From Deferrisoma camini S3R1 (GTDB lineage: Bacteria > Desulfobacterota > Deferrisomatia > Deferrisomatales > Deferrisomataceae): DNA of 64,000 nt. The stretch covers positions 2,071,014 through 2,135,013 of the forward strand of contig NZ_JAFN01000001.1 of NCBI RefSeq assembly GCF_000526155.1, given 5' to 3'. The notes below the pieces were generated by a model. It was not told the DNA's origin and ran no database searches. It was given only the letters and a program-made list of their open reading frames with translations. A program made the position numbers and the translations under genes. The first letter of the stretch is position 1; the number at the start of each line of letters is the position of its first letter. Below, one piece after another: positions 7,658 to 16,213 of the stretch.

Positions 7658-8306
7658 GGCAATGCCCTCCTGGGCCCGCAGGCCCCTGTCTCCCCCCCGA
7701 CTCCCCAAGACCGGCCCGCCACGATCTTCGCCAAGACACCCCCTGGGAGCGAGCTGGGACCTCCGGCAGCTGGGACCTCCGGCAGGGGAGCCGCGAACCC
7801 GGGCACGCGGGCCTGCTCGCCCCGGGGACGCCCCCAACCTACTGCGGCCGCGCCCCTCCCGCAACGCGCCCCCGGGGATGGGGACCACCCCTAACGGGTA
7901 ACAAAAATACCCACCCGGCCATCTAGTATTCGAACCCCGCCCCACTAGGATACGAAGGCAGCTTTGGCATAGCAGTTCCTGAACATTTTTTCCAAGCCAT
8001 CACGACTCGGGAGGAGGCCGCCTCCCCCCTTCCTCCCCGCGCACGGGGAACTCAAGTCCATCCGTCCCTCACGAGGCCCCGGATCTGGCCACCGGTCTAA
8101 GCGCGTTCGGCCCTTGGGGCGCGAACGGCGAGAGAAACCCCAATGGTGTCCCGCCTCCCCCGTGGGTCCCGGAACGGGCCCCCGGCCCCCCCGGCGTGTC
8201 TTCGCATACGGGCCCCTCCGGCATGGTTCCGGTGCCGGGCGGGCCGGTCTCCGTATCCGCCCGGCAAGGCGCTTTCTCTTGGTTCCGACGAGGAAGGAGG
8301 CATGTC
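7658..8306. other. Divergent intergenic region, no gene
   Basis: About 650 bases separate the divergent ATPase and lipoprotein genes. I see no coding sequence. The region holds a candidate sigma-54 promoter at 7965-7980 and short GC-rich inverted repeats such as that near 8011-8030. Confidence 0.5.
7965..7980 (+). promoter_or_regulatory. Candidate sigma-54 (-24/-12) promoter
   Basis: TGGCAT-AGCAG-TTCCT matches the -24/-12 consensus TGGCAYRNNNNTTGCW at all but one defined base (C for G in the -12 element). It points toward the lipoprotein gene at 8307. No enhancer site was identified. Confidence 0.35.
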
Positions 8307-10901
8307 ATGGGAAGGTGGAGAAGAGGCGTACAGGCAGCGCTCACCGCGGGCTCGATGTTGGTCCTGCTCGGGGGCTGCGGGGGGACGACGGACAACGGAT
8401 TGGGCACCGCGACGGGCGGCGGCACCGGCGGCTCCCGGATTGGGTTGAAAGTGGCTGTGCCGGTTCCCATCCCAACCGATTTCTGCGCGCGCATCCGGGT
8501 GAGCGGTGGGGACTTCACCCCGATCACCATGGACAAGGGGTACCCGGGCGGAACGAGCTCGGTGGAAACGGTGGTCCCAAACATCCCTGCCGGGCCCGAC
8601 CGGAGGGTGGAGCTCGGGCTGTTCGAGGACGGTGTGTGCGGAGAGTTCGGCCTGGCCGACTGGTACGGCACGGCCGTTGGCGTGAGCATCGCCCCCGGCG
8701 AGGTGACCATCGTGGAACTCACCCTCCAGTCCCTCAAGGGTCAGCCGACCACCGGGTCCATCGTGATCCGCGGCAACAAGGCCCTCACCCAACGGCGCCT
8801 GCACGGCGAGGTGGTGGGCCGGGACACCTTGGATCCGATCGCGGGGGCGGTGTGCAAGATTTTCAGCGGCCCCAATGAGATCGGAAGCGCGGTGAGCGGA
8901 TCGACCGCGGCGAACCTCGGGGTTCTCAATACCCTCGCGGAGGTGGACCTCGACACCGACACCCTCACCCTGGAGTGCACCCACCCGCTGTATCAGGCGG
9001 TCACGGAGACCGCTCTACTGATCCAAGACCCGGCCGACCCCCTGTTCGGCACCTTCATTGCGACCGTGGAGATGGTTCCGGGTGCGGCCAAGCTGCCCGT
9101 CTTCCAGGTCACCGGCAACGCGCTGTCCGAGGGGGCGGCGGGCGCTCTGGTCGAGTCCCTGGGCCTCGCCACCGAAGGAGTCCCCCTGGACGAGGGGGGG
9201 GCGTTGCGGTTCGTGGACCCGAAGCTCTATCAGGCCGTTCCCATGACGGCCCTGGGTGAGGTGCCCGAAGACGAGGAGGGGCAAGCCATCCAGGCAGAGG
9301 GGTTCGACTTCGACCAGATCGCCAAGATGCCGGTGCTGTCCCAGGCCGAGGCCTTGGCCCGGGTCAAAGAGGCGCTGGCCCAGGCCGGAGCGGACCCGGG
9401 GAAGGCCGGCGGGGCCCTGGAACCGGGCGTCTTCCTGAACAACACCCTGTTCGAGGCGTTCGATACCAAGGGGGAGGTGCTAGCCCGCACCGAGCTGGAG
9501 ACCCTGGTGAGCTACCGGTTCCGGCTCCACGGCCTGCCCCTGATCGGTCCCGGCGCGGACGTGCAGTTCTCCATGAACGGGGCCGGGCAGACCACCCAGG
9601 CCGTGTACTCCCTACCGGCCGTCCAGATGGGCGAGGAGATGGACCTGCTACCCCTGAACCAGGCCGCCGAACGGGCCCGGCGGCTCCTGCAGAGGGCGGC
9701 CGCGGCCCAGGGGCTTCCCGCCGCGGTTCGGGTGCTGCCGCCGCGGGTCGTGTACTACGCTCCCCCCCTGTCCCAGAACGTGCGGGTCATCGTTCCCCAC
9801 TACGAGTTCGGGGGCACCGTCCGGGTCGGCGACGAGGAGGTGTTCCTTCGCAACGTGCTCTTGCCCGCCGTAAAAGGCGGCCCCGAGATCTCCCTCGAGG
9901 TCACCGTGAACGGCGACGACACCGTGGTGGCCAGCGCCGTCCTGACCGGAGGCACGGAGCCGTTCACCTACCAGTGGACCTCGTCGAGCACCGCGTTGGA
10001 CCCCAAGGTGGCAACGGCAGGGCCCAACATCACCTACGTGCTCCTGCCCAAGGAGACGATCGCGGAGGAAACCGTGAGCCTGATCGTCACGGACGCCAAC
10101 GGCCTCGTGGGCTTCGCCAGCCAGACCGTGGAGGTGTCGGTGGCTCCCCCCCCCAAGCCCATGTTCCAGGTCGTTCCGATGACCGCCGGAGTCGTGGACT
10201 TCGGCGTGGAGTACGTGGGCACCTGCGGCGGCCTGCCGGGGTCGGCGGCCAACGCCTCGGGGTTCCGGAACGCGCTCCAGGGCAAGGGCTGGACGCGCCG
10301 GTTCTACTGGCCCGAGAACTCCGCTTGGGAGCAGGACTTCAAGGACCCGTCCAAACCCGGCGGGGACGACTCGAGCTGGGCCGACAACGCGGACTGGGTG
10401 TTCTACACGGGCCACGCCAACGGCAGCGGCTTCTCGTTTTGCAACAACACCCACACCGATGGGTTCCTCCGCTACACGGATGCGAAATGGGGGGACAAGG
10501 ACGTGGAGTGGATCACGATCGCGGCCTGCGGCCCGCTCCAGCAAACCTCGGGCGGCAAGTCTTGGGCAGCTAGATGGGGGCCCGCCTTTGACGGGCTTCA
10601 CATGATCATGGCCTACGCAACCACGAGCTACGACAACAGCAACGAGGGTCGTTTGCTCGCCGAGTGGGCCACCGGCAAGTCGTTCGGGTTCTTCACGTTT
10701 CCCCCCTTGCCGGTGCGCGCCGCCTGGGTCCAGACGGCCAAGCAGGTCCAGCCCAGCCAGGTCACCTGGGCGGTCATGGGGGTGATCGGCCGAAACGGAA
10801 TGTCCAACTACAACGACTACGTCCACGGTGCCGGCCCGGTGGGGCCGGACATCCGGGGAGCGGACATCGTAGGCTGGTGGAGGATCTCCGGGTCCTCGTG
10901 A
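8307..10901 (+). CDS. Large lipoprotein with Ig/PKD-like domain and DUF6345-like caspase-like C-terminus
   Basis: The protein has 864 residues. AGGAGG at 8295-8300 and a lipobox (LGGCGG, Cys24) fix the start and predict an outer-membrane or surface lipoprotein. Residues 25-520 are beta-rich with no family I recognise. An Ig/PKD-like domain follows at about 530-610 (TGGTEPFTYQW, VTDANG). The C-terminal 240 residues match my memory of DUF6345: VDFGVEYVG, then VFYTGHANG with His703, then WITIAACGP with Cys741. Two hydrophobic strands each ending in the catalytic-type His and Cys are the hallmark of clan CD cysteine peptidases, so a surface peptidase is plausible. It is convergent with a secreted serpin. 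Confidence 0.8.
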   Translation: MGRWRRGVQAALTAGSMLVLLGGCGGTTDNGLGTATGGGTGGSRIGLKVAVPVPIPTDFCARIRVSGGDFTPITMDKGYPGGTSSVETVVPNIPAGPDRRVELGLFEDGVCGEFGLADWYGTAVGVSIAPGEVTIVELTLQSLKGQPTTGSIVIRGNKALTQRRLHGEVVGRDTLDPIAGAVCKIFSGPNEIGSAVSGSTAANLGVLNTLAEVDLDTDTLTLECTHPLYQAVTETALLIQDPADPLFGTFIATVEMVPGAAKLPVFQVTGNALSEGAAGALVESLGLATEGVPLDEGGALRFVDPKLYQAVPMTALGEVPEDEEGQAIQAEGFDFDQIAKMPVLSQAEALARVKEALAQAGADPGKAGGALEPGVFLNNTLFEAFDTKGEVLARTELETLVSYRFRLHGLPLIGPGADVQFSMNGAGQTTQAVYSLPAVQMGEEMDLLPLNQAAERARRLLQRAAAAQGLPAAVRVLPPRVVYYAPPLSQNVRVIVPHYEFGGTVRVGDEEVFLRNVLLPAVKGGPEISLEVTVNGDDTVVASAVLTGGTEPFTYQWTSSSTALDPKVATAGPNITYVLLPKETIAEETVSLIVTDANGLVGFASQTVEVSVAPPPKPMFQVVPMTAGVVDFGVEYVGTCGGLPGSAANASGFRNALQGKGWTRRFYWPENSAWEQDFKDPSKPGGDDSSWADNADWVFYTGHANGSGFSFCNNTHTDGFLRYTDAKWGDKDVEWITIAACGPLQQTSGGKSWAARWGPAFDGLHMIMAYATTSYDNSNEGRLLAEWATGKSFGFFTFPPLPVRAAWVQTAKQVQPSQVTWAVMGVIGRNGMSNYNDYVHGAGPVGPDIRGADIVGWWRISGSS

Positions 10902-10916
10902 TCCGCCTGCCATGGG

Positions 10917-10957
10917 GGGCGGCGTCCGGCGAGCATCCGGGCGCCGCCCTATTTTTT
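10917..10957 (+). terminator. Rho-independent terminator
   Basis: Stem arms at 10917-10929 and 10937-10949 (one internal mismatch), a seven-base loop, then TA and six T. It lies 15 bases after the lipoprotein stop and just before the convergent serpin stop. Confidence 0.85.
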
Positions 10958-10971
10958 GGGCCCCCGAACCT

Positions 10972-12207
10972 TCAGTCGCCGCCCCTCGGCTGGGGAGGGC
11001 GGGCGAGCCTTCCGATGAAGAGGACCGCTCCGGTTCGGCGGTGCCGGATCAGAAACAGGAACGGCCGGTCCGCCCGAAACCGGACCGCCGCATCCGGCGC
11101 GGCTCCGCGGGACAGGAGCGCGCCGGTGGATGCGCTCGCCCGGGCGCCCTGCTCGTCCAGGGTAACCGAGGCCGCGTGCAGGACCCCGTCGACGAACACC
11201 CTCTCCCCCGGCACGATCCCCGAGAAGTCGGCCTGAACGGGATCGAAGGCGTCCCGTACCCCCATCTTCACCAGCGCTCCGGTCCCCCTCGGCCCCAGAT
11301 CCTCGGTTCGGCCGCAAACGGCGAACCGGGGCAGGGCCACCCGCACCGACCGGAACTCCATGGCCCCGACCAACCTCTCTAGGTAGGCCGGGGCGAGCCG
11401 GTCTTCGAACGCTCGGAGTGCCCGTCCCCGACGGGGCAGCGCCACGAGCATCGCCCACCCGCCCCCGCGAAACGGTAGCTCCACGACCTGCACCCCGTCG
11501 CGCTCGGCGTAACGAAGCCGCACCGGGGCCGGTCGGCTCATCATCCGCACCGTGCCCACGCTCCCGTCCTCCGCGTCGAACCGAGCCGAAACGGTGCGGG
11601 CCGGGTCGAACGCGTGCTCCCACACCCCCCGAAACGCCACCGCGCTCGTCACCACGAGCACGGTCCGGGCCGACAGCCGACCCGGCGGTACGAGCTCCTC
11701 GATCCGCCCCCCTGTCCGCCCCCGAACCCAGGCGTTGATCCGCTGCCGCGCCTGCTCGGGCGCCCGGGCGTAGTCCACGAACCCCACCACCGCGCCGTAC
11801 CGGCTCCGAACGGCCTTCAGGAACGGCCCGGCGAACGCGGCCCCCTCCTGCCCCCACAGGCCCAGGGCGATCCGCAGCAGCCCTCCTTCTTCGCCCGTCG
11901 GCTCCGGCCCGCCCCGGCGAAGCGGCTGCCGGATGGACGGGAGGACCGCCTCGAGCTCGGCCCGGGTTCGCCCCCGGGCCCCCTCTGCGACCGCGGTCAG
12001 CGCCAGCTCCACGGCCGGCGGGGAGACCACCACGTTGCCGTCTCGGGGACTGCACCGGTACAGCTCCAGGGCGAACCCGCTGTCCCCCGCCGCTCCATCG
12101 GGGCCAGGGGCTGGTGCGGCTTCGCTGTGGCTCCCCACGGGTGCGTGCAGCAGTGCCAACGCCGTCATCCAGACGACGAGCCGGAGAACGGCGGGAATCA
12201 CCGACAT
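10972..12207 (-). CDS. Secreted serpin-family protease inhibitor
   Basis: This 411-residue protein has a signal peptide (MSVIPAVLRLVVWMTALALL) that selects the start at 12207. The body is serpin-like: NVVVSPPAVELAL near the N-terminus, TSAVAFRGVWEHAFD, and VELPFRGGGWAMLVALP. The C-terminal signature is RADRPFLFLIRHRRTGAVLFIGR. The reactive-centre hinge DEQGARASASTG keeps the small-residue run of inhibitory serpins, although Arg replaces the usual Glu at about P13. P1 is probably within LLSRG. It would trap a serine or cysteine protease in the periplasm or outside. The convergent neighbour is a putative caspase-like lipoprotein, a tempting partner. Confidence 0.9.
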   Translation of the reverse strand: MSVIPAVLRLVVWMTALALLHAPVGSHSEAAPAPGPDGAAGDSGFALELYRCSPRDGNVVVSPPAVELALTAVAEGARGRTRAELEAVLPSIRQPLRRGGPEPTGEEGGLLRIALGLWGQEGAAFAGPFLKAVRSRYGAVVGFVDYARAPEQARQRINAWVRGRTGGRIEELVPPGRLSARTVLVVTSAVAFRGVWEHAFDPARTVSARFDAEDGSVGTVRMMSRPAPVRLRYAERDGVQVVELPFRGGGWAMLVALPRRGRALRAFEDRLAPAYLERLVGAMEFRSVRVALPRFAVCGRTEDLGPRGTGALVKMGVRDAFDPVQADFSGIVPGERVFVDGVLHAASVTLDEQGARASASTGALLSRGAAPDAAVRFRADRPFLFLIRHRRTGAVLFIGRLARPPQPRGGD

Positions 12208-12343
12208 GGCCCCCCTCGGGGGGGCCCGCCCCTTTTTCCTGCCCCGCGCACCCGCATCGCAACCCATCGTCATCGTCTGGCTCCGTTGAACGCCGGTCCC
12301 ACCGGGGGATGCAAGCCCCCGTTCCGACGACGTGAACCCTACG

Positions 12344-12362
12344 CCGCTCTGTAGCAGAGCGG
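12344..12362. repeat. Inverted repeat between serpin and acyl-CoA ligase
   Basis: CCGCTCTG and CAGAGCGG are perfect 8-bp arms with a TAG spacer. It lies in the 373-base gap 12208-12580 between divergent genes and may be an operator. A TTGACA at 12428-12433 lies downstream without a good -10. No gene was found in the gap. Confidence 0.35.
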
Positions 12363-12580
12363 GGCGAGGAAGCAAGGGGCACCGGGCCCCCGATCCGGCC
12401 CCGCCGTTCTCCACAACGTTTTTTGTCTTGACAGGAGGATCAAGGTCTGACAGGTTGCTGACCGGGCGCCCAGTCAACTCGGGCTGGCGGTGTTTGCTGA
12501 TGGCGCTTCGAATCAAACGCAGGTGTGCCGCGCCCCATGCGGACCGCCCCCAACCCCCAGCGGGGAAAGGAGGACAGGCC

Positions 12581-14254
12581 ATGACGGTTGCGACCGTGAA
12601 GGGGTTCCCGTCGACCTCGGGGGACGACTACCCGCTCAACCTGCTCGCGTTCCTCCAGCATGCGGCCCGCACGTACCCGGAGGTGGAGGTGGTGTCCCGC
12701 CGGCTGGACGGAAGCCTGGTTCGCTACACCTACGGGGAGGTCTATCGCCGCGTGTGCCGGCTGGCCAACGCCCTTCGGAAGCTGGGGGTGCGGCCCGGGG
12801 ACCGGATCGGGGCCCTGGACTGGAACACCCACCGGTACTTGGAGTCGTACTTTGCCGTGGCCGGCCTGGGGGCCGTGCTCCTCCAGGTCAACCCGCGGAT
12901 CTCGGTGGCCGAGCGCCGGTACGTGCTCGAGCACAGCGGTGCGAGGTTCCTGCTGGTGAGCGAGTCCCTGCTGCCCGTGATCGAGCCGTTGGCCGGGGAC
13001 CTGCCCGGGGTGGAGGGGTACGTGGTCCTGAGCGATGGGGACGCGGGCGGGGTCCGGACCCGTCTCTCCCCGGTGTACGGCTACGAGGAGCTGCTGGCGG
13101 AGGCGCCGGAGGAGATCGAGTGGCCCGCGGTGGACGAGACCTCGGCCGCCACGGCCTGCTACACCTCGGGCACCACCGGCAGGCCCAAGGGGGTGTACCA
13201 CTCCCACCGGGCCCTGTATCTCCATACCCTCACGATGGGCCTGATGGTGGGACTGCGGGCGCGGGACGTGGTGATGCAGACCGTGCCCATGTTCCACGCC
13301 CAGGGGTGGGGCCTCTTTTTCTGCGCGCCCCTGGCCGGGGCCAAGCTGGTGCTCCCGGGGCGCTACACGCTGGAGGACCCCTCGCCCCTGGTGGGCCTGC
13401 TGGTGGCCGAGAAGGTGACGGTCACCTGCGGGGCGCCGGCGATCTTCCTGCCCATGCTGGAGCACCTGCGCCGGCTCGACCCCAAGCCCGACCTCTCCGG
13501 GCTCCGGATGCTCTCAGGGGCCACCGAGCCGCCCCTGTCGATGATGCGCGGGTTCTGGGAGCTCGGGGGCGCCGAGGTGATCCACGCGTACGGCGCCACC
13601 GAGACCGCGCCACTGGCCACGATGAACCTCCTCAAGCCGTCCCTCGAGGGCCTGGGGGCCGAGGAGCGCTGGGACCTGCGTCGCAAGCAGGGGCTTCCGG
13701 TGTGCGGGATCGACCTGAAGGTGGTGACCCCGGACGGCCGGGAGGCCCCGGCCGACGGGAAGACCGTGGGCGAGGTGTGGATCCGGGGGCCGTGGGTCAC
13801 CACCTCGTACCACGACGACCAGCGCACGGCCGAGGCGTTCTCCGAGGGGTACTGGCGCAGCGGCGACGCCGGCACCATCGACCCCAACGGCTACCTGAAG
13901 ATCACGGACCGGTTCAAGGACCTGATCAAGAGCGGGGGCGAGTGGATCTCGTCCATCGACCTGGAGAACGCCATCATGGCCCATCCCCTGGTGAAGGAAG
14001 CGGCCGTCATCGGCGTGCCCCATCCCAAGTGGGAGGAGAGGCCCCTGGCCCTGGTGGTGCTCCAGGAGGAGGCAAAGGGCCGGGTCTCCGAGCAGGAGAT
14101 CCGGGAGTCCCTGCTGCCCCGGTTCGCCCGGTGGCAGCTCCCCGACGAGGTGCTGTTCGTCGACGAGATCCCCAAGACGAGCGTGGGCAAGTTCGCCAAA
14201 CGGGTGCTCCGCGACACCTACCGCAACCGGTACGGCGGGGGGCCCGAGCGGTGA
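12581..14254 (+). CDS. Long-chain-type acyl-CoA synthetase (AMP-forming)
   Basis: This 557-residue ANL enzyme heads the plus-strand acyl-CoA degradation cluster. Motifs: YTSGTTGRPKGVYHSH (about residue 188), YGATETAP, YWRSGDAG and the C-terminal PKTSVGKFAKR with the adenylation lysine. AAAGGAGG (12566-12573) seven bases before the ATG fixes the start. The best match by pattern is the medium/long-chain fatty-acid ligase group (AlkK-like). The stop codon is supplied by the first unit of a 7-mer repeat array (GTGATCG) that fills the gap to the next gene. Confidence 0.88.
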   Translation: MTVATVKGFPSTSGDDYPLNLLAFLQHAARTYPEVEVVSRRLDGSLVRYTYGEVYRRVCRLANALRKLGVRPGDRIGALDWNTHRYLESYFAVAGLGAVLLQVNPRISVAERRYVLEHSGARFLLVSESLLPVIEPLAGDLPGVEGYVVLSDGDAGGVRTRLSPVYGYEELLAEAPEEIEWPAVDETSAATACYTSGTTGRPKGVYHSHRALYLHTLTMGLMVGLRARDVVMQTVPMFHAQGWGLFFCAPLAGAKLVLPGRYTLEDPSPLVGLLVAEKVTVTCGAPAIFLPMLEHLRRLDPKPDLSGLRMLSGATEPPLSMMRGFWELGGAEVIHAYGATETAPLATMNLLKPSLEGLGAEERWDLRRKQGLPVCGIDLKVVTPDGREAPADGKTVGEVWIRGPWVTTSYHDDQRTAEAFSEGYWRSGDAGTIDPNGYLKITDRFKDLIKSGGEWISSIDLENAIMAHPLVKEAAVIGVPHPKWEERPLALVVLQEEAKGRVSEQEIRESLLPRFARWQLPDEVLFVDEIPKTSVGKFAKRVLRDTYRNRYGGGPER

Positions 14255-14399
14255 TCGGTGACGGGTGACGGGTAACGGGTAACGGGTAACGGGTGACGGG
14301 TGACGGAGGCTCAGGTGACCCCTCACCTGTCACCTGTGACCCGTCACCTGTCACGGAAGTCCCCACCCGTCACTGGCCACCGATCACCCGTCACCGACT
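14251..14399. repeat. 7-mer tandem repeat array, GTGACGG type
   Basis: About eight head-to-tail variants of GTGACGG/GTAACGG are followed by the inverted form (CCGTCAC/CTGTCAC). The stop codon of the upstream ligase lies in the first unit. The array fills essentially the whole gap. Confidence 0.8.
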
Positions 14400-14418
14400 T
14401 TCACCGGAGGTTCCAACC

Positions 14419-15870
14419 ATGGCAGGCATCGTCGCGTTCGGGGCCCACCTGCCCCGGTACCGGCTCGACCGGGGCCGGATCCTGAAGGCCGTGGGCTGGG
14501 CCCAGCCCGCCACGGCGGCCCGAGCCCGGGGACAGAAGGCCGTGGCCAACCACGACGAGGACGCCATCACCGTGGCCGTGGCCGCGGCCCGAAACGCCGG
14601 GGCCTTCGGGCCCGGGGCCGGGGTGGGTTCCCTCTACCTCGCATCCACGAGCGCCCCGTACGCCGAGCGCCAGAACAGCGCCATCGCAGCCGAGGCCCTG
14701 GGCCTGGGCGACGCGGTGCGCTCGGCCGACGTCACGGGCTCGGCCCGAGCCGGCACCACGGCCCTGCTGGCGGCCCTGGCGGACGTGACCTCGGGCCGGG
14801 CGGGGCGGGCCCTGGTGTGCGCGGGCGAGGTACGCCGGGCCAGGCCGGGCAGCGTGGAGGAGCACCTCCTCGGCGACGCTGGCGCGGCCGTGTGCGTGGG
14901 GGAGGAGGGGGGGCTGGCCGAGCTGATGGGCTCCCACTCGGTGTCCTGCGACTTCCCCGACCGGGTTCGGGGCTCGGACCGGTCCCTGGGGCGCTCCTGG
15001 GAGGAGCGATGGGTCCGCGACGAGGGCCTCCTGGGCCTTCTGCCGGACGCCGTGTCGGCCTACCTGGCGCGGTGCGGGCTGGAGCCGGGGGCGTTCTCGA
15101 AGGTGGTGCTCCCGGTCGCCTCCCTCCGGGACGCGGCGCGGGTGGCCCGGGCGTTGGGCCTCGCCCCCGAGGTCCTGGTGCATCCCCTGGCCGACCGGGT
15201 GGGGCACACCGGGGCGGCCCACCCCCTGCTCCTGCTGTGCCGGGCCCTGGAGGAGGCCGAGCCGGGCGAGGAGATCCTGGTGGTGGGGTTCGGCAGCGGG
15301 GTCGACGTGCTCCACTTTCGGGTCACCGACGCGGTCCGGTCGTTCCGGCCGAGGCGCACGGTCGGCGAGCTCCTGAAGATGGGCAAGGACCTGGGCTCCT
15401 ACGAGAGGTACGCGGCGTTCCGGGATCTCCTGGCGGTGGAGACCGGCATGCGGGGGGAGTTCGAGCCCGAGACCCCCATGTCGGTGGTGTGGCGCCACCG
15501 CCGGACCATCCTGGGGCTCGTGGGCAGCCGCTGCCGGCGGTGCGGGACGCCCCAGTTCCCGCCCCAGCGGGTGTGCGCCAACGGAGAGTGCCGCGCCGTG
15601 GACGAGATGGAGCCCTACCCCTTCGCGGACAGGGCCTCTCGGGTGTTCAGCTACACGGCCGACCTCCTGGCCTGGAGCCCGAACCCGCCGCTGATCTACG
15701 GCGTCGTCGACTTCGACGGCGGCGGACGGATGATGATGGAGTTCACCGACTGCGACCTCGAGGACCTGGCCGTGGGCCTGCCGGTGGACCTCGTGTTCCG
15801 CCGGAAGTACCACGACCGACAGCGGGGCATTCACACGTACTTCTGGAAGTGCGTGCCGGCGGCCTCCTGA
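14419..15870 (+). CDS. HMG-CoA-synthase-like protein fused to a DUF35 zinc-ribbon/OB-fold domain
   Basis: The protein has 483 residues. The N-terminal 330 form a thiolase-fold HMG-CoA-synthase-like domain; residues about 345-483 form a DUF35 module with a rubredoxin-type zinc ribbon (GSRCRRCGTPQFPP, VCANGEC) and an OB-fold. In archaeal-type HMG-CoA synthases the nucleophile lies in an ACKAGT motif; here the same place reads SARAGT, with Ala109 replacing Cys. The catalytic Glu region (SESHPY) reads STSAPY. It therefore probably does not make HMG-CoA, and may act as a channelling or scaffold partner of the thiolase encoded next, as in thiolase/HMGCS/DUF35 complexes. GGAGG at 14406 supports the start. 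Confidence 0.82.
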   Translation: MAGIVAFGAHLPRYRLDRGRILKAVGWAQPATAARARGQKAVANHDEDAITVAVAAARNAGAFGPGAGVGSLYLASTSAPYAERQNSAIAAEALGLGDAVRSADVTGSARAGTTALLAALADVTSGRAGRALVCAGEVRRARPGSVEEHLLGDAGAAVCVGEEGGLAELMGSHSVSCDFPDRVRGSDRSLGRSWEERWVRDEGLLGLLPDAVSAYLARCGLEPGAFSKVVLPVASLRDAARVARALGLAPEVLVHPLADRVGHTGAAHPLLLLCRALEEAEPGEEILVVGFGSGVDVLHFRVTDAVRSFRPRRTVGELLKMGKDLGSYERYAAFRDLLAVETGMRGEFEPETPMSVVWRHRRTILGLVGSRCRRCGTPQFPPQRVCANGECRAVDEMEPYPFADRASRVFSYTADLLAWSPNPPLIYGVVDFDGGGRMMMEFTDCDLEDLAVGLPVDLVFRRKYHDRQRGIHTYFWKCVPAAS

Positions 15871-16049
15871 GGAAGGCCCTGGGGGCGTCTGCAGGCGCAG
15901 GCTCCTACCGGCGGGCAGAGCAGGCCGGCTGCCAGCGGCACGGTCGCCCGCAGCCCTCCCGCCAGCGCCGGAGGGTTTTCTTCGACCGACGACCAGCGAC
16001 CGAGGACCGAAGTTCTTGGGAGCATCGTCAGAGACGCCCGCGGGGCCGT

Positions 16050-16077
16050 CTAGAGACTAGAAACTAGGGACTAGACC
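16050..16077. repeat. 7-mer tandem repeat array, CTAGARA type
   Basis: Four consecutive 7-mers: CTAGAGA, CTAGAAA, CTAGGGA, CTAGACC. The same type recurs at 20166, 44336, 45537 and 62428. Confidence 0.8.
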
Positions 16078-16155
16078 ATGCTTCCCGGACCGTGAGGTGG
16101 AGGCGAAGAGGCATGGTAATGCCTAGAACATGTGAAAATCCGGGAGGTTTTCAAG

Positions 16156-16187
16156 CCTCCCAGCGTCCCAACCTCCTAGCGTCCTAG
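16156..16187. repeat. 8-mer tandem repeat array, CCTCCYAG type
   Basis: Four consecutive 8-mers (CCTCCCAG, CGTCCCAA, CCTCCTAG, CGTCCTAG) end 26 bases before the thiolase start. Confidence 0.75.
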
Positions 16188-16213
16188 CGGAAGTTACATG
16201 GAAGGAGACGGCC

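Larger units (their letters stand above)
15871..16213. other. Intergenic region with repeat arrays, no gene
   Basis: This 343-base gap holds two repeat arrays: CTAGARA 7-mers at 16050-16077 and CCTCCYAG/CGTCCYAR 8-mers at 16156-16187. I see no coding potential. Confidence 0.5.
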
